Source of the DNA: Channa striata
Lineage: Eukaryota; Chordata; Actinopteri; Anabantiformes; Channidae
Assembly: GCA_033026295.1 (NCBI GenBank)
Contig: CM065176.1
Span: forward strand, 4,535,705-4,599,704
DNA length: 64,000 nucleotides
Direction: 5' to 3'
A model generated the notes under the pieces. It was not told the origin of the DNA. It made no database searches and saw only the letters and a program-made list of their open reading frames with translations. The position numbers were made by a program, and so were the translations under genes. This document shows, piece after piece, positions 45,604 through 59,100 of the stretch (position 1 is the first letter of the stretch; every line of letters starts with the position of its first letter).

Positions 45604-48600
45604 GTGAGTGAAATGAGAGGGAAAATGAGAGAAGCTGTGTGTGCCACTCATCGAAGACGGGAAATGAACTTTCATACAAACGCCTTAAAACATTTAAATG
45701 AAAACATTTTACTGAAAATTGTATACACGTTTATGCATTTTTACACTGATGAACTACTTTAAACAATGCCGTAATAATTTTCTAATTCATGCAGCGCGTT
45801 GTGGTTTAAAGCGTCATCTCGCGCAGTGTTATGAACACTGCCAGTGATTAGCTGAGCTTCTGAAATGTTCGCTGTGTTGTGTCAGACCGGGACAATTACG
45901 GCGTGGATGAATGTGTGTGAGCGCCGTCTCACGTCTCATTGTCAGAAACACGGGAGAGAAAGAAACTGTAAAAGGGAGGAAATAGAAGCATGCTATAGGT
46001 GCAGTGTGTGTGTGTGTGTGTGTGTTTGTGTGTGCGTCAGAGTGTTTGAGTGTGACACTGAGAGGGAGAGTGCGTGTGTGTTTGTGAACTAATAGAGTGA
46101 TGAACAGATGGTCCTCTGGCTGCCACCAGCTGCGCCTCCCTCCCTCTCCCTTTCACTTTGTCGATTTATTCTTTCTTTCCTCCGTCTCTCTCTGCAATCA
46201 GAGTGCACTCTAGTGATTTCTTTATGATACTACCTGAGTTTTAGGCTTCTGAGTATTAAATTAAATGCCAGATATTACATACTGTTTTTTCCCCTCCCCA
46301 GTGCATAATTTGCATCTGGAACTTAATGGATGTAAACACACGAAAATATGTGACCAAAAGCATGTGGACATCTAAAGACTCCAACCATGTGTGATTGCTG
46401 AACATCTCGCACTCAGCTACAGTAGCATTAGTGAGGTCAAGTGCTCAGTGGCCTGGCTCACATTTTATGTTGCACTTCGGCACAAATGTGGTTGACCTGC
46501 TTGAGCACAGAGTTCAGTTCATCTCCTTAAAGCTGCAATGAGCAATATATTTCTGTAAAAACAATTACAAAAATCAACACGTGGAATGTAAAACACATTG
46601 ATTTTAAGGACAAATCCAAAGGACTTTTGGTTTTTTAAGGACACCCAAAGGTGTACGGGTAGTTCCCTATAGTTCCTGTGAATTGCAACCTTCAGGTTTT
46701 GGCTCTCGCTCATCAGCCATAACAACTTAACTCGGTGATAATATTTTAATGTTAAATTTTTAAAAACTCAAATCAGTGACTGCAGCTTTAACATTAGGCA
46801 TGCCGAGATAAGAAAAGAAGGATGTTACAAAAGCTCAATAAGTTTGCTAAAATAGCAGCTCACGCTGTAGAACTAAAATTAAAACCAGTATATTAGCATA
46901 TGTCACTTCAGTGTACCTAAAATGCACAAACTACAACAAACTCAGAAGTCACACTTATACTAACAGCCCTATTTAGGCACCTTTGTTGTATTGATCAGTG
47001 GCCAATCAATCAGTCTCATCCTGTTCTCTGCCTCGCTGGCATGTTTGTTTATCGTGTTGACTGGGCCCAGCTTGTTGACACGTTTATCATGGTGACCTAA
47101 TTGGGTTAGACAGTGTCTGTTTTTCAGAAGCAGAGCAGGAAAGGCAAAATGGCAAGAAGGGATGAGCAGCGTTTGGCTTAGAGACCAGGGGGGTTTTAAT
47201 CGTTTCTAGAACATCTGTGCAAACCAGAATTATGAAACAGCATCTAGTTTGTTCTTATTTTTGGCTCATGATGACTAGGACAGGCTCACATTTTTATTCG
47301 TACATGATGTTTCTTTTGACTTTTGAGAAACATAGAAGCATTGATTTGTTTTTTTTCTTAAGAAAGAAGCACAATGAGTGTGTTTTCTACTTATACAAAA
47401 GCAAGAAACTCTGCACACACACAACCGGAGGCTGCTAAAAAAGTTGGCTTTTTTTTTTTGCTATTCAAAACCCAAGTATCATTAATGGTGGTGTCTTTAC
47501 TCGAGCATTACATTAAGGTAAAATGAGGTAGGTGAGTAGTCCTACAGAAAAGAAAGAGGTGATACAGATGGGAAGGGGATCTGTGTGGGTCTAAAAATAC
47601 CCCCCACTGGCAACAGGGAAATGGTCTGAAATAGAAAAGAAGAAGGAAAATGTGCAAAAGTGCCAGGATGAACTTAGTGGAAGAGAAGCGTCGAAAAATC
47701 ATAAATGGATGCGTATAAAAGGGAGAGGGAATGAAAAGGTGTATAATAGTGCTATTACTGTTGGCAAAGGTACAGCAGAGGTACAATGTAATGGGCAGTG
47801 GCTTTGTCCCCTACAGACACATCGTATGGATCTACTGGACAAATGTGAAAGTCATTTAATTGGTATTGAACCTTCTCTGTCTCTTAAGCTGTGGATTAGG
47901 GACATTTTCAAAACAGATGTATTACAGGAATCCATGACACACTGTGAATGGTGATGGAGGAAGAGTCGGCAGTGTTGTAGACTGAAAATATTTCTCAAAC
48001 ATTTTCAGAATGTCTTACTGTATAAAACCTGTTCATTTTCACCTGAGATTTCCATCAAGTCTTGCTGCTGTCCGGTCTACGTGCTACGAGAGAAAGTTAG
48101 TTTAACTCTGCTTAAAATACGCTGAGACTAAAGTCTAATGATGAAAAAAGACACCTCCTTAATGAAAGTTAAATGAAAGTTAGGTCACTGTGCACTTAAA
48201 ACGAGTAAGCTGATGACTCATCTGCTGCATGCATAGATGGATTGACAGTCACTGTATGTAAACTATGTGAAAAGGGGTATTATCTGGATTACCCAGTGAC
48301 TTGGAGTTAGCTGGGTGTAAAAGAACTGATTGTTCCACGTTATAGTTGTGGATTGTGAAAGAGGAGGAGTACATACACCACATGGATTTAACTAAGCAAA
48401 TAGGTAGGAGCCTTCCACTGGGTAATTACTGCTGTGATTAATAGATTGCAGCTGGTAACAAGTTATTCGACCCTAAGTGATGCAATGATTAGTTTCTCAT
48501 TTCTTAATCATATCCCATGGTCATTGAAAAGACGTAACTCTATATCAGAAGGGTCCAATTACTGACCTGCAGCAAGCAAAGAAAACAAGCAAGGAGACTA

Positions 48601-51600
48601 AAACTGGCAAGGCCAGACTTTCACCCAATTGATAATCTTCAGGACGTGCTGGAGAAGATTTCCCGCAGTCCTCTGACATTCTCATCATAAATTCAAGATT
48701 TTGGTGAAGAACTCTGGATGGAAATAAATTTTCAGATCTTGCATAAGGTTATTGAAATGATGCCAAGGTGAATGCGTGCTGTAATCAAAGCTGAAGGCGC
48801 TGTAGTATAGTAGCAAAGTAGCACACAAATGTAACTTTATATTGTGGAAATTGCACCGTCTATGTTGTCTGAGTTGTTGATGAGGATCAAATCACATAAT
48901 ATAAGTTTCTAACTTTAAATCATATGTTATTCATTGAATGCATTCAACTTCTTTTTTAAACACGTTCATTTACTTTGGCTCGCCATTAATGGACAGGTCT
49001 GTAAACATAACACTGACATGTTAAAGTGGTAATGGTGAGCAAACAGTTGCCTATAAATGCAACACACATGAAGCAACATTAGTGGTCATTAGGGGGACGT
49101 TTGGCAGGTTGTAGTGAGTCTAAACTCCCTTTCAGACATGCACTGGAATCCAGGCATATTCTAGATTTTTTCCGGAGGCAAATGTCCCAGTGTTTTGCCC
49201 CAGACACATTTTGGCCCTAGTGCAAAGTCTGGCCATCTCCAGCTGAGCTCATGTGTGAATAGAGGAGTTGATATTCTGAAGGATTCACCATGAGTTAGTG
49301 CGCCGTGTTGATGAAGTAATTTTCTCGTGAAAATGGCCTTGTCAGTACAAACACGTGCCCAAGCATCAACCCTTGCCTGAATATTTGGAGTATTTCTTCA
49401 TAAGTGAGTACGCATCTTGCCCGGACAATGTCTTGATGTTGGCTTCATGTTTGAAAGGGAAACTCTTGACAATGTCTGGACCTGATTCTTCTGACATCCT
49501 CTAGAGTTCATGTCTGAAAGGGTCTTAATATTCACTTTCTTGTTACCTTGGCTTTGGTCTCCTCCAACTCTCAGTTTCTTTAACTGCTGAATGCTCTACT
49601 ATGTTCCCCAGCTCCTAATGTACCTTTGTCAGGCCAAGCTGCCTTTGTGCTGCTGTTACAAACAGGGTTAATCAGTTCAGTGGCACTGAAGTGAAAAGTA
49701 AAGATGACATTGTAGTGTTGCCTTGTGATTCCCACCCCCGTGTATCTCCACCTGGGGCCAACAAATATCTGCAAAGTTCCTGTTTTGTGCCTTTATTTCC
49801 ACCGATTAAAATACCGTATTTTCCGGACCATAAGCCGCTACTTTTTTCCGACGTTTTGAACCATGCGGCTTTTACAGAGATGCGGCTTTTCTATGAATTT
49901 TTCTGCAGATGGAAGTCAGTGCAAACAAAAAAGCGCCAGTTTTTATTCTTAGCGCATGCAACCCAAGACGCACAACAGCAAACATCAGCACTTTTACTGC
50001 CGTGTTACAGGCACCATTCAGGTTCAGGTGTATGAATAAACACTTATGGTACAAAATCTTTTGTTGAGGGCAGCAACTCCTGCGTAATTCGTGAAGAATA
50101 AGAGACGTCTTCTCCTTTGGCTATGGAACAAGCCGTTTATTTATAACAAAGACGTTTTTGTCGGCTCTGTACATTCGACATGTGTTATACCAGCCACACA
50201 TACACGTAAACGCACTCTTTACCGTAATGCCGGTAAAACAGCGCACAGAACATCCTCATGCCTACTGTGAACAATGAGTAGGAGCGCATACAACAGATAT
50301 TATTTCTCAGCCTGGATATTGGCGGCTTATAGTCCGATGCGGTTTATATGTGACAAAATATATATTTCTTTTAAATTTTAGCGGGTGCGGCCTAAATTTA
50401 GGTGCGCTCTATAGTCCAGAATTTACGGTAGATCAAAATGTTGGCTTTGAATGCTCTGATGTCTGTAAAATTGTTTGTAACAAAATATGAATCGAGCTTG
50501 TCCAATCCTTATTGAAGTGTTAAGGAATCACTTTGGGGACAAGATGCCCCCCCGTGATCAGGTGGTAAATGCCTTTGGGTCCATCTTGCCCCCATTACCT
50601 TCTGATGTAATCATATTCTTTGTGTACAAACTGTGTAAAATGGCACGAACATTATGACCTTTGTAAGAAGATTACAGCATATCTTAGGCTACAGAAGAGC
50701 CAGAAATTCATAACATGCGCTGATATCTATGACCTTATGACCATTATAGCTATTATCAAACATGGGAGTGAATGAAAAGGCAAATTGTGTGTTTGTATTA
50801 GTGTAAGTCTTACAGTTTATGAATGAAAGGGGCAAATAAGAGGAACAAGCTGTTTAACATTATCTCATTAAAAATAATAAATAATATTATATAAATAAAT
50901 TAAACATTAATTGTCACATTTTAAAAAACAACACACATAAGAAATGACGCTGACAAAAGAGGCATGTTTTAGTAATGTTAATAGTTAGGGGAAACTTTAA
51001 TCTTCATAAAGTTACAGAAAAACATTCAAAGACTTCAGATCCAAACAGTTGGTAGTTTGAAGGAGGACGTCGCCCCATCTCCCATATAGTGTTTATGCAC
51101 TACATCAGTGGCCCTCAACAGCTGCTGCCCTGCTTGTTTCCAACAATCCCTGCACTTCCCACGGTTGATAGACTGAACACACCTGATCCGGGTAACACAG
51201 ACCCATCAGTCTGTACCAATAAAAAGTTCATGTTCGTGATATGTTTGTCCATTAAAAGTGTTCACTACTTTCACTTCTGTCAAAATACACTACACGTCTG
51301 ACCTTGATGTCACCACTCTGCCAGTGACATCAGCTACCAGCAAATGATTACCGTGATTTGGTTACTCTTTAAAAGTTTTTAAGAAATAATTAACTGCGTG
51401 GTTAGCAGGTGTGATGATGATTTCAGCAAAAGACAAAGAAAAGAGCAGCAAGCTGTTAAATTCCAGCCCTTAAAAACACTGAAATTGTCCTGCGGATGTT
51501 GTAACAAGCACAAACTTGTATTCAGCGTTACTGAAACCAGGCTCTGGGCCAGAGTTCGTCCCCCGTGGTCTCTAACGTCCTCCCAGGGTACGCAACAATA

Positions 51601-52656
51601 CACACCACTCCTGTGCAGCCTTGTTAGCGAGCGCGGTCAGGCAGGCTTTGACCTTTCTCTAAAAGGGTTTGGAGTTATTCTATAAAGCAGCTGAAGCTCT
51701 TAATCACTTTGCTAACTGAGCATAGTGAGCAACACCGAACTGCTGCCGTAATGCGCTTTTAGAGGACAGTAACAGAGAAGAAAATGCTTCGACGTAGGCA
51801 GCTGCAGATTTGGATGGATTTCCACATTCTCAGTGACAAATGAGTTGATATTTTTTCACATGCTTGCAGCCTCGTAGAAAGTCTTACATTTCAACCAATT
51901 TAACTCAGTTTTAGAATTTCTCCATCCCACCACTTTATTTGTACTTTATGTTCACATTTGCTGTGAACTTAATCACTCTTTGATTTTAACATGTCACAGG
52001 CACAGCTCTTTATTGTTGTATTATTTATAATTTTTTTTTACATCTTTACTGGTCTCAAATCATTAAATGGAAGTTTGTGCCTTTTAGAGTGCGTCGCCTC
52101 TCTCAGTATCAGCTTGGAATTGGAAGGAAGGGGGGCTGTTCTTCTGTTCGTCACGGTTAATGACCATCTGACTTTGGCCTTGAAGTCTTTTACTGGGCAA
52201 GTAGAGAGGGAGGTGGGGGGGAGAGGGAGCAGAAGGGAAGCCCATTCACTACAAGAGGGACAGGGGAGGGCATAGACAGAGGATGGATAGACGGGTAGAG
52301 AGAGGGAGGGTGTGTGTGTTTGTGTGCACGCTGGAGAGTTTTTGAGAAAGAGGGAGGGCGAGAGTGAGGGATGTGTGCCGCGGGGTTAGTGAAGGATGAT
52401 AATTCACCGTTAAGCCTCCTAGAAAGACCAGCTGGCCCCGCTGGAGTCAGATGTCAGCCAGGACCCACTGTGTTTGTGTGTATGTGTGTGTTGGCACTCA
52501 TGCATGCATGTGTGTGTGTGTGTGTGTGTGTGTGTTTGTGCGTGTACTGTTGTCAGCTTTTGACTGCTAGAAGGAAAACACCTGCATGGGGAGCTGTAGA
52601 TTTTATCAGTCTAAGCTCCCTATCTCAGTGAGAGTGGGACTGGTCAGAACACATGT

Positions 52657-52690
<34 letters not shown>

Positions 52691-53390
52691 ATATTTATAG
52701 CACCATACACGTACACACTCACTCACATGCACACACCATCTGCTGGTTAGTTAGGGCTATTGTTGCGAGCCATTTGGGTAGTGTGTAGAGGTTTGGCTTT
52801 GTGCTGATCTTGACCATCAGTTGGCCAGCTGGCCTGACTTTGGTTTTCCACTTGGTCGGAACAGAAAACAGGCCGCGAGACAAACCAAACCACAGTCAGA
52901 GCCACCTATTTGCTTGTTAGCAAATAATACAAGAGTCAAATTACATAATTACATGAAATTATTAAAATAACAGCTGTCTTTGAATTCTCAGTCCTCTAAA
53001 GTCATAACCTGGTCATCTGCAGTATGTAGCACTGGTAATCTGTTAACTAATGTGTGGGTTGCATGCACACGCACACATGCACACACTTCTGTGTCACAGG
53101 TTTTCAGGATGTAATAGTGGTTTCTGCTTCTTTTCTCTCTGTCTCCCTTTCCCTCACTAATCTATACTAGCCAGGCCATGCTGAGTCTGCTGTGCTCCCT
53201 ATTGAATGGGTTGAATTATTCAGCATTGTAAGCGTGCGTATGTGTGTGTGTGTCTGTGTGTGCGCATATGTGCACACACGTAAGCATGGGTACAGCTGGC
53301 CTGCTGGTTTCTTTAATCAGGGGACGGCCGATCTGCATGAATGCCTGTATTGTTGGGTCATGTGTATTCAGGGCCATGGCGTTTGTGATT

Positions 53391-53444
<54 letters not shown>

Positions 53445-56107
53445 GGCTCAACAGGGGTATCGGTGATTACAGTGCTACTATGTGAAACAGCACGTCACAG
53501 GGTCACTGGATCAACAGCACTAAATCAGGCACTAAGTTATTTGTCAGAGTCATATGATTTCTGCTTGTGACTGTCAGTGAGAAAGAAAGATTCTATTTTT
53601 TTTGTGTGTGTGTGTGTGTGTTAGAGAGAAAACAGCATGCATAATGTGTCATTAGTATGTTCTGTGTCTTGTCCCTGCAGGTCGAAATGAGCTGATAGCC
53701 AGATACATCAAGCTCCGAACAGGCAAGACGCGGACGAGGAAACAGGTAATAATGGGAGTGTGCAGTCGCAGTGTGTCCTGTGTATATCACAGCATATCAC
53801 ATTATACAGAATGTAACGAAGGCAATGGCGCTAACTCTAGTGATGAAACGAATGGGTGTAAAGCTGAACTGTAGTTGAGCAGGGATAGGATTTCTTTACC
53901 ATAAATCATGCAAAAAAATAAATAAATACTGTACAAATCACAATACTGTATTCTCTGGATTATGGAGCACGTGCTGCAGCCGCTCTCTCGAAGTACTAAT
54001 CAGTTTGTTACTGCAGGTAGTCATTGTACTCAGCACTGCGAGTTGTTTGTAAAGGCTGACAGGAGCAGGACTGCTTTCCAGAGCAATGATTCCTGTTACT
54101 GGCCTGAGCTGCAAACAACCTTAGGTCTGAATTTTGATTTTGGATCCAGTAGAAAGGGCCAAGTAAAACAGTGCGTTAACAAACTGGATACGTTAGTTAC
54201 CTGAAAACTGAACGTGAATGTCAGCGGCTAATTCAGAAAGTCATTCATCTGTTCCTCCATGTGGGCCTATGTGGAGAACATGTGTCACTGATACGACAGG
54301 AGATGTCACTTAGGAATACGAGGTGGCTTTGTGCTTCTCCAGAATAAAACAACTAAAAACATGGCGGAGTTCACCTCTGAAAAACTAATGTTTGGATTTT
54401 TTGACGGAACATAAAGTGGCACCATCTGTATCTGTATGTTCCCAGGTGTCTTTTTGCTCTCTCAAAAGATGTGCATAGATGGGTCTATTCACTGTTGTCA
54501 GGGGAGTAGTGTGTGTGTGTGTGTGTCTCTGGTTTCTCTGTGTTGTGTGTGGCAACAGTCTTTTCATAACCATGGAAACTCACTGTTTGGTCCTTTCTCC
54601 ACTCTTCTTTACACTCCAACCCTGCTTCCTTTTGCCCTGTCCTCTCCTCTCCTCTCCTCTCCTCTCCTCTCCTCTCCTCTCCTCTCCTCTCCTCTCCTCT
54701 CCTCTCCTCGCCTCTCCTCGCCTCTCCTCTCAACTCCTCTCCTCTCCTTTCCTCTCCTCTCCTCTCCTCCAGGTATCGAGTCATATCCAGGTATTAGCCA
54801 GAAGAAAATCCAGGGAGTTTCAGTCCAAACTAAAGGTAAGCAGGGTAGTAATCCTCTGGTGAACAGAAAGACGTGCATTTGACATTTCCAGTAAACACAT
54901 GTGATTACTAAAGGATTAGCACTGGTGACCACAAAGAACGAACAGACATAAAAAGCAGCACCTAAAGGAATGGAAACTTTTTTACTAAATTGCTAAAACA
55001 CTAAACTCCTCAAATGCCAAAACTTGATGCAGAGACAGAAAAAAATCCTGGAAATATAAATAAATTGCAGTTCACACATTTTAAATGAATGCATTTCTAT
55101 TACCCATAACAATACACATAGTCTGCATTCATGCTTTGTGCACAGCATGTGTAGTGTTTATGCATTGGCTGTCGTCTTTGTGTCATTTTGATGATGGTTG
55201 TGTTTGGCTTTGAGTAAAGATAAAATTGTTTTTAGTCAATTGTTTGAACACTTGGGCACTAAGGTTTTGTAAATGTAGCTTTAAGTTTGGGTTTCGTGTT
55301 TACTGTTTTGAGAAAAGAAGAAGTGATTTCAGGAAATAGCTTTCATCAATTCAGAAAAACTGTAACAGAACCCCCCGTGAAAAACCCCTTAACAGTGTTA
55401 CAGTTTTTCACAGCTGCTTACACAAATTTATGAATCTTGGTTCATTTTCTCTAAACTCTTAACACAAAACCACAAACAGAAAATGCAAAAGCAAAAACTG
55501 GTTGCTTATGTTTTACCTATTTTTAAAATGTTTTTTGCATCAAAATCATGCGCGCACACACACACGTCATATTATTAGATCTTTATTCAAACAAGCAACA
55601 CACTGATGTGTTCAATACAAAACAATATGAATATCTTATCAAAACACTTGTGCTTTTGGCAATGGCAGTGTCATACTGTAGCTGGTTGTACAAAATCTAC
55701 TTAAACAAATATGTAAATAAACTCACAAATGCAATACAGTAACAAGTTGTATGGAACACTTTATACACTTGACAGAAGAAAAACATTCAGTAAGATAAAG
55801 AAAACAATATTTACAACAAATGTGAAATAAGACCAAAGCCAGTCCTACAAGACTGAGGAATCAAACCAGTGACCCTGAAATCACAGACTTACATCTTTTA
55901 CCATTAGGACACTGCTGCCCTGTAAGAAGTGAGAAGTCAGTGTTGTAGACACCAAGGTTCCCATGGCGATAGAGGATGCTTTCCTGCCTAATGGCTGCAC
56001 ACACTGTCCCCAGACATTCACAATGGCACAATGTCCCACAGTGTTCCGTCCCCTGATCTCATGTGAGACAACCGTCTTCCTCATCCTTGTCCTCTTCTTC
56101 TTAATCT

Positions 56108-56148
<41 letters not shown>

Positions 56149-59100
56149 TTTGACCTACATTGACTAAAACTGGAAAGCTCCTCTGGGCTTTTCTGTGCTG
56201 CTAAAGCTCTGACTTCTAAGTGAACAAGTAATGTTTGCACCTGTGAGAAACGATTGCGAGACACTTTGGTCGTGTGTGGAAAAGATGAGCAAGCTTCTTC
56301 CTGTTTGCCTATTGTGCCTTATGTGGAGAATTATGTTCAGTGTTTTGCAAACACTGTTTTATGACAGACTTGGTGTGTAGTTTTGCTCCCTGAGTGACAA
56401 GGACTGTATCAAATCTACAGCACTGCTGTTTAAAGTACATGACTTGGAGCTGGGCTCCGAATATCAGTACTTTTATGGGCCCAACTAAATATATATTCAA
56501 GTATTATTGACTTGAAGCTGTTTATTTTGATTAGAAAGTATTTGTAATGTTACGATTCTTTAACTGCAGTGTCAGTCATATGGTAACATGGAGGTTCTCA
56601 CTTCAAATCTGGCTTTCATACTCTTTCATTTATTGATTTGTTAGATAGATTTCAGTTGTAGTAAACTGGTTCATTATTTATACTGTAAAACTTTAAGTGT
56701 AAAAAACCCAAGATGATGAAAAAATAAAACTAAAGATAAAGATAGCATAATGTCATTTTGTTTTTGCTCAGATGGATTTAATTGGTACCAGGATGTGGTA
56801 TCAATGTACCCTCAGTGAAACCGAGCTCATCCAAAGAAGCGAGGTGAACCGTGTACAGTAGCAGTCTCAGAGCAATCTGAATTCAGGGGTTGTTCCTTGC
56901 TCACTGACTTTTCACTGGGACTGGATGGATGCCTGTCACAGCGACTCCAGTATCCTAGGTGTCTAATTAGGCCTGCATAGGTTTTCAGCCTCCCCCCTCC
57001 TCCCCCTCTTCCTGCCATTCTCTTAAATCCATACATTCATTTGTTCCTTTCCTCTTCCCTCCCTCCTCTTAACTCTCTCCACCCTCCCTTCAGTCTATTA
57101 ATCTCTTAGCCTCCACATCTCCTCCCTCTCTCCCTCCTTCTTTTTCTTCCTCGCTGTTGGTTGTAATTAACTTCATGTAAAGCAACAAAGGAGCGCTTGT
57201 TTACCGAGTAGAGCAGTCGGAACTCGGGCTGGAAACAAAGCGAGCAGTGAATTGTTGTTTGCTGTCATAAAATAAATGACAGATGGTTGATAAAAACTCA
57301 CGGTTAAGGTTATTTGGGTCGTGTCACTGTCATAGTACAGATCTAACATTTAGTAAACCAGCGAGGTATCGATGAAACAATATATTTTCTACTGTACTTA
57401 TAAAACACCTAAAATACTTTTAAACTTTATATATAATACAGATCACAGCATAATTTGAGCTTAATACAATGGTTCTGTAATCTTACACACAATAATGTGC
57501 TCCCGGGCAGCTATTGTTGACCTTTCTAAAAATATTACTCACAGCTAAAAATATTACTCACAGCTTATATTATGGAAATAGCATTATGGCGCCAGCTAAT
57601 TATTATTTTCACAATCAATCAATCTCTGGATTAATATTTCCAATCAATTTCAATTTCCTCCAGCCCGTGATTATGTTTCCTGATGGCATGTTTCTATTTC
57701 CTATGAGATGAACCGCAGCAAAGCCTCATATATGAGATGCTGAATCGGCAAATGTTTGCATTGTTTGTTTAAAGCATAAAGCTAGGTAAATTCAATTGTC
57801 AACAAATCCCATGAGGATATTAGACAGAATCGATCCTAACAACTACCAGACTGTTGCCTTAAAAACACATGTTTGAACCACACTGCTTCTTCATAAAAAA
57901 ACCTGGAGAGTGAAATTTATACCACATAAAGAATCCTAGAGTATTCAAAGTGTATTAATTAGCATCTGAAAACAAGCCCTAATAAATGCACATGAATGTT
58001 TCCTTCTGTGTGTTTGCTAAAAAGCTACAGTGCACAGCTGTTCCTTTTTTAAAAGTACAACTGGAAAATCCAATCTATTTCTAAATTATCCTAAGACGCT
58101 CTCTGTAAAGAAGTAAATAATTTGGTTGTAATTACAAGTCAACAGAGTGAGGGAGAACTTGCTGTCTAGGTGAACAATTTTGACACTGATTCAGATGATA
58201 GTAGCTGAACTACACATGCAAAAAGTGACATAATAAATATTCAACAGAGCAATGTTTTTATGATACCTAATAATACCATATTAATATGCATTAAGTGTTT
58301 ACATGCACAAAGTAATAATTGGTGTATTTGTTTAACAGGTGAGGGATTGGGCATCCCCTCCACCTCTGACTTCTTTTGGAAGCCTGGCTCACACATTTTA
58401 ACTGAATGGAGGCTGACGACAGCTTCCTGATTTGTTTGTGCTGCTAGGACTAATGCAGATACAGCAGAGATTGTTTTTACAGCTTATGAATTTAAAACTT
58501 ATGCAGCGCAAAGTGACTTATTTAACCTGTCATTAAACAGGAAGGAGCTCTCCTTTTAATCCAGAGACTCCTCTCCACTAACTTCACTGTCTGCAGCCTT
58601 TTGCTCTGCACATATGCTGTTGTAACAAAGCGTATTTAAAACTTGGTTTTATTGTGTATCGTGCTGATTACAGAAGCTTTACATGACAGACTGTAACATG
58701 GTTACTCAAGTCCATGTAAAATCTTAAATCTACATGGTTATTAAATTGTAAAGTGTCAACACATCACGGTGAGCCTGCTCTGGCCACCTGTAGGGTTAGT
58801 CACTGGCATTGTTTCATATATAAGGCATTACCTGGACTGTTGCCCAGTTACATTTGTACTTTAATTGTACAAAGAAGAGCAGAGCCCTTTTCTCTCTGTT
58901 CAAAAAATGATTTAATAATATTTTTATTTATTCCTTTTCCTTTTCCCATTTCTTTTGGCATCGTCTGTCCTTTTAGATGGATTCAGTTGCAGAAAGACTT
59001 GAAACTAAATGAACTAATTTCATTGAGCGCCTTTAAATATAAACTAAGAATTCTTGAGGCCGACTCCATGACATGCACTTGTTTTGCAAATATTCATATT

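Larger units (their letters stand above)
45604..53680 (+). other. tead1 intron with transposon relics and microsatellites
   Basis: 8.1-kb intron. It holds a TG tract (~46001-46034), a Tc1-like deletion relic (46349-46470), a TTAA-flanked MITE (46527-46791), a MITE at 49127-49522, a TA-flanked inverted-repeat element at 49812-50430 and several TG/CA tracts between 52480 and 53445. 47000-49100 and 50450-52300 show no recognised gene. Confidence 0.65.

Noticed and set aside
54485..54932. Long Arg/Glu- and Leu/Ser-rich ORFs on both strands
   Set aside because: They arise from reading through the CCTCT array, which has no stop codons in any frame.
55850..55925. Possible tRNA gene on the minus strand
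   Set aside because: A- and B-box-like blocks are present, but a full cloverleaf cannot be drawn. It fits a SINE head better.
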